Shown in pieces: positions 61,190-64,000 of a stretch of DNA of 64,000 nt. A program made the translations under genes and the position numbers. Within the stretch, counting starts at the first letter, position 1. Every line of letters starts with the position of its first letter. The notes below the pieces were generated by a model that ran no database searches, was not told the origin of the DNA, and saw nothing but the letters and a program-made list of their open reading frames with translations. Source of the stretch: Acidobacteriota bacterium. GTDB lineage: Bacteria; Acidobacteriota; Blastocatellia; Chloracidobacteriales; Chloracidobacteriaceae. The stretch is from positions 1-64,000 of the forward strand of contig JACQXX010000110.1 in NCBI GenBank assembly GCA_016208495.1. Direction: 5' to 3'.

Positions 61190-64000
61190 CAGCCTGACAC
61201 CGTTTCGACCCGGACTGAAGAGGATTGTCTGACTGCTCGAACCGGCTGGTATTGAATCACCACAAACGTCATATCATCAGCCTGGGGAACGCCTCGGGCC
61301 CAGGCTTCACCGGTTTGAATCAACCGGGAAATCACATCCTGCGGGGATTGGGCAGGTGAAGCCTCCAAAATTTCCCGCATTCGTCCATAGCCAAAAACTT
61401 CTTCAGTCGGATTGAGTTGCTCTGGAAATCCATCGCTCATCAGCACAACCATGTCCTCTGGATCGAGGGTAAATTCAGCGGTTTGATATGGAAACTGGAT
61501 AAAACTCCCGAGCGGAAGCCCTTCGATTTCAATATCTTCAATCTGGCCGGTATGAGCGCGATACACCAGTGCCGGAGGCATCCCGGCGGCCCCGAGCGTG
61601 ACCCGATTCCCCTTGATCCTGAGCACGGTCAGCGCCATGTACAGCGTTTTCAAATTCAATCGCTTGAGCGCCTGGGACATCCGCGAGAGCAACTGCGGCA
61701 AATCAGGTTCCTGGGCCAGCGTCCCAAACAAACTTTTGGTTGCGGTCACCATCATCCCGGCGCGCAACCCGTGACCCGTGGCATCTCCGATCACCACTGA
61801 CAGGGTCTGGTCATCTGCCAGATGGAAGTCATAATAATCACCACCAACTTCGGTGGCCGTTTTCATATAAACCGAAATTGCGAGATCTGGGAGGTTTGGA
61901 ATGGTGCGCGGAAGCATCGAAAGCTGCAACTGACGGGCTTCTTCCAGTTCCTGGGCCTGCCGTTGGCGCTCGGCCTCAATCGCCCGGGCCAGATTGACCG
62001 CTGCCTCGGCTTTCGCTCGTGAAACTTCAGCTTCGCTTTCAGCCGTTTTCGCCCGTAGATGAACTTCTTTGAGATGAGCGCGCGACTTCACCTTGCTGGT
62101 TTGAAATTGCACGACACCCCACAGGCCAGCGCTGAATCCAAGCACATAGAGCCCATAAGCCCACCACGTCCGCCAGGGCGGAGGAATAATCCGGACCCGA
62201 ATGGACTGGCCGACATCGTTCCAAACTCCATCATTGTTTGATCCTTTGACGCGAAAAATGTACTCACCAGGGTTGAGATTGGTGTAATTGACAAAGCGGC
62301 GATTTCCACAGTACACCCAATCGGCATCGAAATTGACCAACTGATAGGCATATTGATTTTTCTCGGCTGACCGGTAATTCAGTGCCGAAAATTCAAACCC
62401 GAAGACCGTTTCCCAATAATTCAGTTCGATTTCTTGCAGCGTACACAGCGAAGCATTGAGCCGGGTGACTTTGTCAAATTTGCGGAAAGCAGTCAGTCGG
62501 ACGGGTGGAATTTCAGGATTGTCTTTGATTTTGTCTGGCCAGAATCGGGTAATGCCGCCAACTCCGCCCAGATAAAACTGACCATCCGGTGCTTCAAAGG
62601 CACATCCGATATTGAACCGCCGGGTTTGAATTCCATCTTTGCTGTTATAGATGTGAAAGGTTCCTGTCGCGGGTTCAAATTTCGCCAGAGCAAAATGAAA
62701 ACTGATCCAGAGATTCCCAGTTGGATCTGGCAAGATCTCCAGCACATAGGGCGCCGGGAGTCCATTTTTTTCCGTGTATCGGACAAATTTTTGCTGATCA
62801 GGCACAAACCGATTGAAGCCGTTTGATGTCCCCACCCAGAGTGTTCCGCTTCGGTCTTCGACAATCGAAGTGATGATGTCACTTGATAAGCTGGCCGGAT
62901 CCTGGTTTTCATGTCGAAAAGCAACCACCGCACCGGTTTGAGGGTTGAGCCGGAGCAACCCGGCGCCGCCGCCGGCATTGGTGCTGATGGTTGGCCCCGT
63001 ACCAACCCAAAGCTGCCCCTGACGGTCACGCCATAAGGCTGAAACAGAAAATGCCCCTGTCGCCCCAGGCACAGCAAATTCAGCCGCCACTTGCGTGAAT
63101 TGCCCGGTTTGCGGGTTAAACCGATTTAAGCCCTGGTCAGTCCCAACCCATAAATCACCAGATGGATCTTCCAGGATTCGACCAACATAGTTTGAACTGA
63201 TGGAGTTTGGATTTTTTGGATCGTGTGAGAACGCCCGAAAAGACTTCTTTTGAGGATCGTATTGTAACAAGCCACGAGTTGCCGTCCCAAACCAGATCAT
63301 TCCGCGTCGGTCTTCGACAATCGAATAAAATCCGGTCGTCTCCCCAAGTCCAGCCACCGTCCCATTCCCCTCATATGTTTTGACATCACCGGTTTTGAGA
63401 TTGACCTGATGCAAGACCGGGCTATCCGTCCCAAGCCATACATCGCCGCGCGAATCAATTTCCACGGCATAATAATTGTCACCCAAATCAAACGGGTTTT
63501 CCGGGTGAAGCAAAAAACTGGTAAAGCTTTTGGCGCGCAAATCATATTTATTGAGCCCACGCGATGTGCCAATCCAGAGCAGTCCCGAGGCGTCTTCCAG
63601 CAGCGTCGTGCCAAAATTCCAGCTCAGGCTGTACGGATTTTTCGGATCATAGGCAAACGATTCAAACTGTTTTGTCGCTCGATGAAAACGATGCAGGCCA
63701 CCTTCAATACTGCGCAGGTACGACGTGATCCAGATTTGCCCAAGACTGTCTTCCAGAATGCAGGAGACATTGTTTCCTTCCTCGTTGGGTGAAAACAAAA
63801 AGGCTTCAAAGGTACTGGTTTCAGGGTGGTAGAGATTTAACCCACCACCGAGTGTCCCAACCCAGAGTTGCCCCGAACGATCAACCAGGAGCGAACGAAC
63901 CTCCCTGGCACCTAAACTCCCAGGGCGTGCCGGGTCATGGCGAAATGACCGAAAGCGACTGGTGTCTGGGCTAAATTCGAGGAGTCCGTCCCCAGTCCCA
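61189..64000 (-). CDS. regulator-propeller/Y_Y_Y sensor with SpoIIE/PP2C phosphatase, start beyond window
   Basis: The frame is open to the right edge, so the N-terminus is missing; about 937 residues are visible. Propeller repeats (GQLWVGTLGGGLNLYHP, GQIWITSYLRSIEGGLHRFH and others), a Y_Y_Y domain (YAYQLVNFDADWVYCG, NYTNLNPGEYIFRVKGSNNDGVWND), one membrane segment (WWAYGLYVLGFSAGLWGVVQF), an Ala/Glu-rich coiled coil, and a PP2C-type phosphatase from about 690 (VGGDYYDFHLADDQTLSVVIGDATGHGLRAGMMVTATKSLFG, MVVLMSDGFPEQLN, ADDMTFVVIQY). It should remove phosphate from a Ser/Thr target in response to a periplasmic signal, the opposite activity of the propeller-kinase at 29517-33188. Confidence 0.93.
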   Translation of the reverse strand, partial: GTGDGLLEFSPDTSRFRSFRHDPARPGSLGAREVRSLLVDRSGQLWVGTLGGGLNLYHPETSTFEAFLFSPNEEGNNVSCILEDSLGQIWITSYLRSIEGGLHRFHRATKQFESFAYDPKNPYSLSWNFGTTLLEDASGLLWIGTSRGLNKYDLRAKSFTSFLLHPENPFDLGDNYYAVEIDSRGDVWLGTDSPVLHQVNLKTGDVKTYEGNGTVAGLGETTGFYSIVEDRRGMIWFGTATRGLLQYDPQKKSFRAFSHDPKNPNSISSNYVGRILEDPSGDLWVGTDQGLNRFNPQTGQFTQVAAEFAVPGATGAFSVSALWRDRQGQLWVGTGPTISTNAGGGAGLLRLNPQTGAVVAFRHENQDPASLSSDIITSIVEDRSGTLWVGTSNGFNRFVPDQQKFVRYTEKNGLPAPYVLEILPDPTGNLWISFHFALAKFEPATGTFHIYNSKDGIQTRRFNIGCAFEAPDGQFYLGGVGGITRFWPDKIKDNPEIPPVRLTAFRKFDKVTRLNASLCTLQEIELNYWETVFGFEFSALNYRSAEKNQYAYQLVNFDADWVYCGNRRFVNYTNLNPGEYIFRVKGSNNDGVWNDVGQSIRVRIIPPPWRTWWAYGLYVLGFSAGLWGVVQFQTSKVKSRAHLKEVHLRAKTAESEAEVSRAKAEAAVNLARAIEAERQRQAQELEEARQLQLSMLPRTIPNLPDLAISVYMKTATEVGGDYYDFHLADDQTLSVVIGDATGHGLRAGMMVTATKSLFGTLAQEPDLPQLLSRMSQALKRLNLKTLYMALTVLRIKGNRVTLGAAGMPPALVYRAHTGQIEDIEIEGLPLGSFIQFPYQTAEFTLDPEDMVVLMSDGFPEQLNPTEEVFGYGRMREILEASPAQSPQDVISRLIQTGEAWARGVPQADDMTFVVIQYQPVRAVRQSSSVRVETVSG

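Overview
The window looks like a chromosomal segment of a Gram-negative environmental bacterium, most plausibly an acidobacterium of the Blastocatellia type. This is an inference from content: regulator-propeller/Y_Y_Y signalling proteins, Tat and lipoprotein signals, di-heme peroxidase and SoxA-like cytochromes, the DUF4331/DUF4198/HupE trio, a CHAT/pre-peptidase relic, and intergenic regions crowded with short repeats. No rRNA or housekeeping tRNA is present to fix the taxon.

Layout. 1-5.7 kb: an HD-domain protein, a CHAT-family pseudogene broken by two small repeat elements, a GC-rich inverted-repeat element, an NTF2-like secreted protein and a three-gene lipoprotein/membrane cluster. 5.8-10.8 kb: a minus-strand operon (di-heme peroxidase, Tat metallophosphoesterase, cytochrome c) divergent from an ECF sigma/anti-sigma pair whose anti-sigma carries a CxxCH motif. 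11-17.4 kb: VOC protein, P450, amidohydrolase, amine oxidase and a truncated TPR protein, all on the minus strand.

18.6-24.1 kb is the most unusual region. Read on the minus strand it holds a 66-residue ubiquitin-like candidate ending in Gly, three tRNA-like structured RNAs, a Ro60/TROVE-like protein with a vWA domain, a second vWA protein, an unknown protein and a ThiF/E1-like enzyme. The RNAs have long closing stems, a conserved internal loop and a complete cloverleaf. In the third the cloverleaf is circularly permuted: the acceptor end is closed by a short loop and the anticodon arm is open. I read the locus as a bacterial Ro60/Y-RNA ribonucleoprotein joined to an E1/Ubl-type module.

24.6-38 kb: a TPR-S41 lipoprotein, a four-PAS hybrid histidine kinase, a regulator-propeller protein fused to a Ser/Thr kinase, a PD40 propeller protein, and an acyl-AMP ligase paired with a TauD-type dioxygenase. 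38-46.5 kb: a second GC-rich inverted-repeat element, the DUF4331/DUF4198/HupE cluster, Tex and an SDR. 46.8-61.2 kb: methyltransferases, an M1 aminopeptidase, a DUF2807 protein, several small unknowns, a ferritin-like DUF2202 protein, an Asp/Glu racemase, and a TetR/SDR pair sharing an operator. The right edge cuts a second regulator-propeller protein ending in a SpoIIE/PP2C phosphatase.

Intergenic DNA carries several repeat families: a 115-bp MITE-like element with TA target duplication, a ~100-bp element containing 7-bp tandem repeats, many other 7- or 14-bp tandem arrays, and GC-rich nested palindromes. One MITE copy lies inside the tRNA-like RNA array. Another split the CHAT gene so precisely that removing it restores the reading frame.
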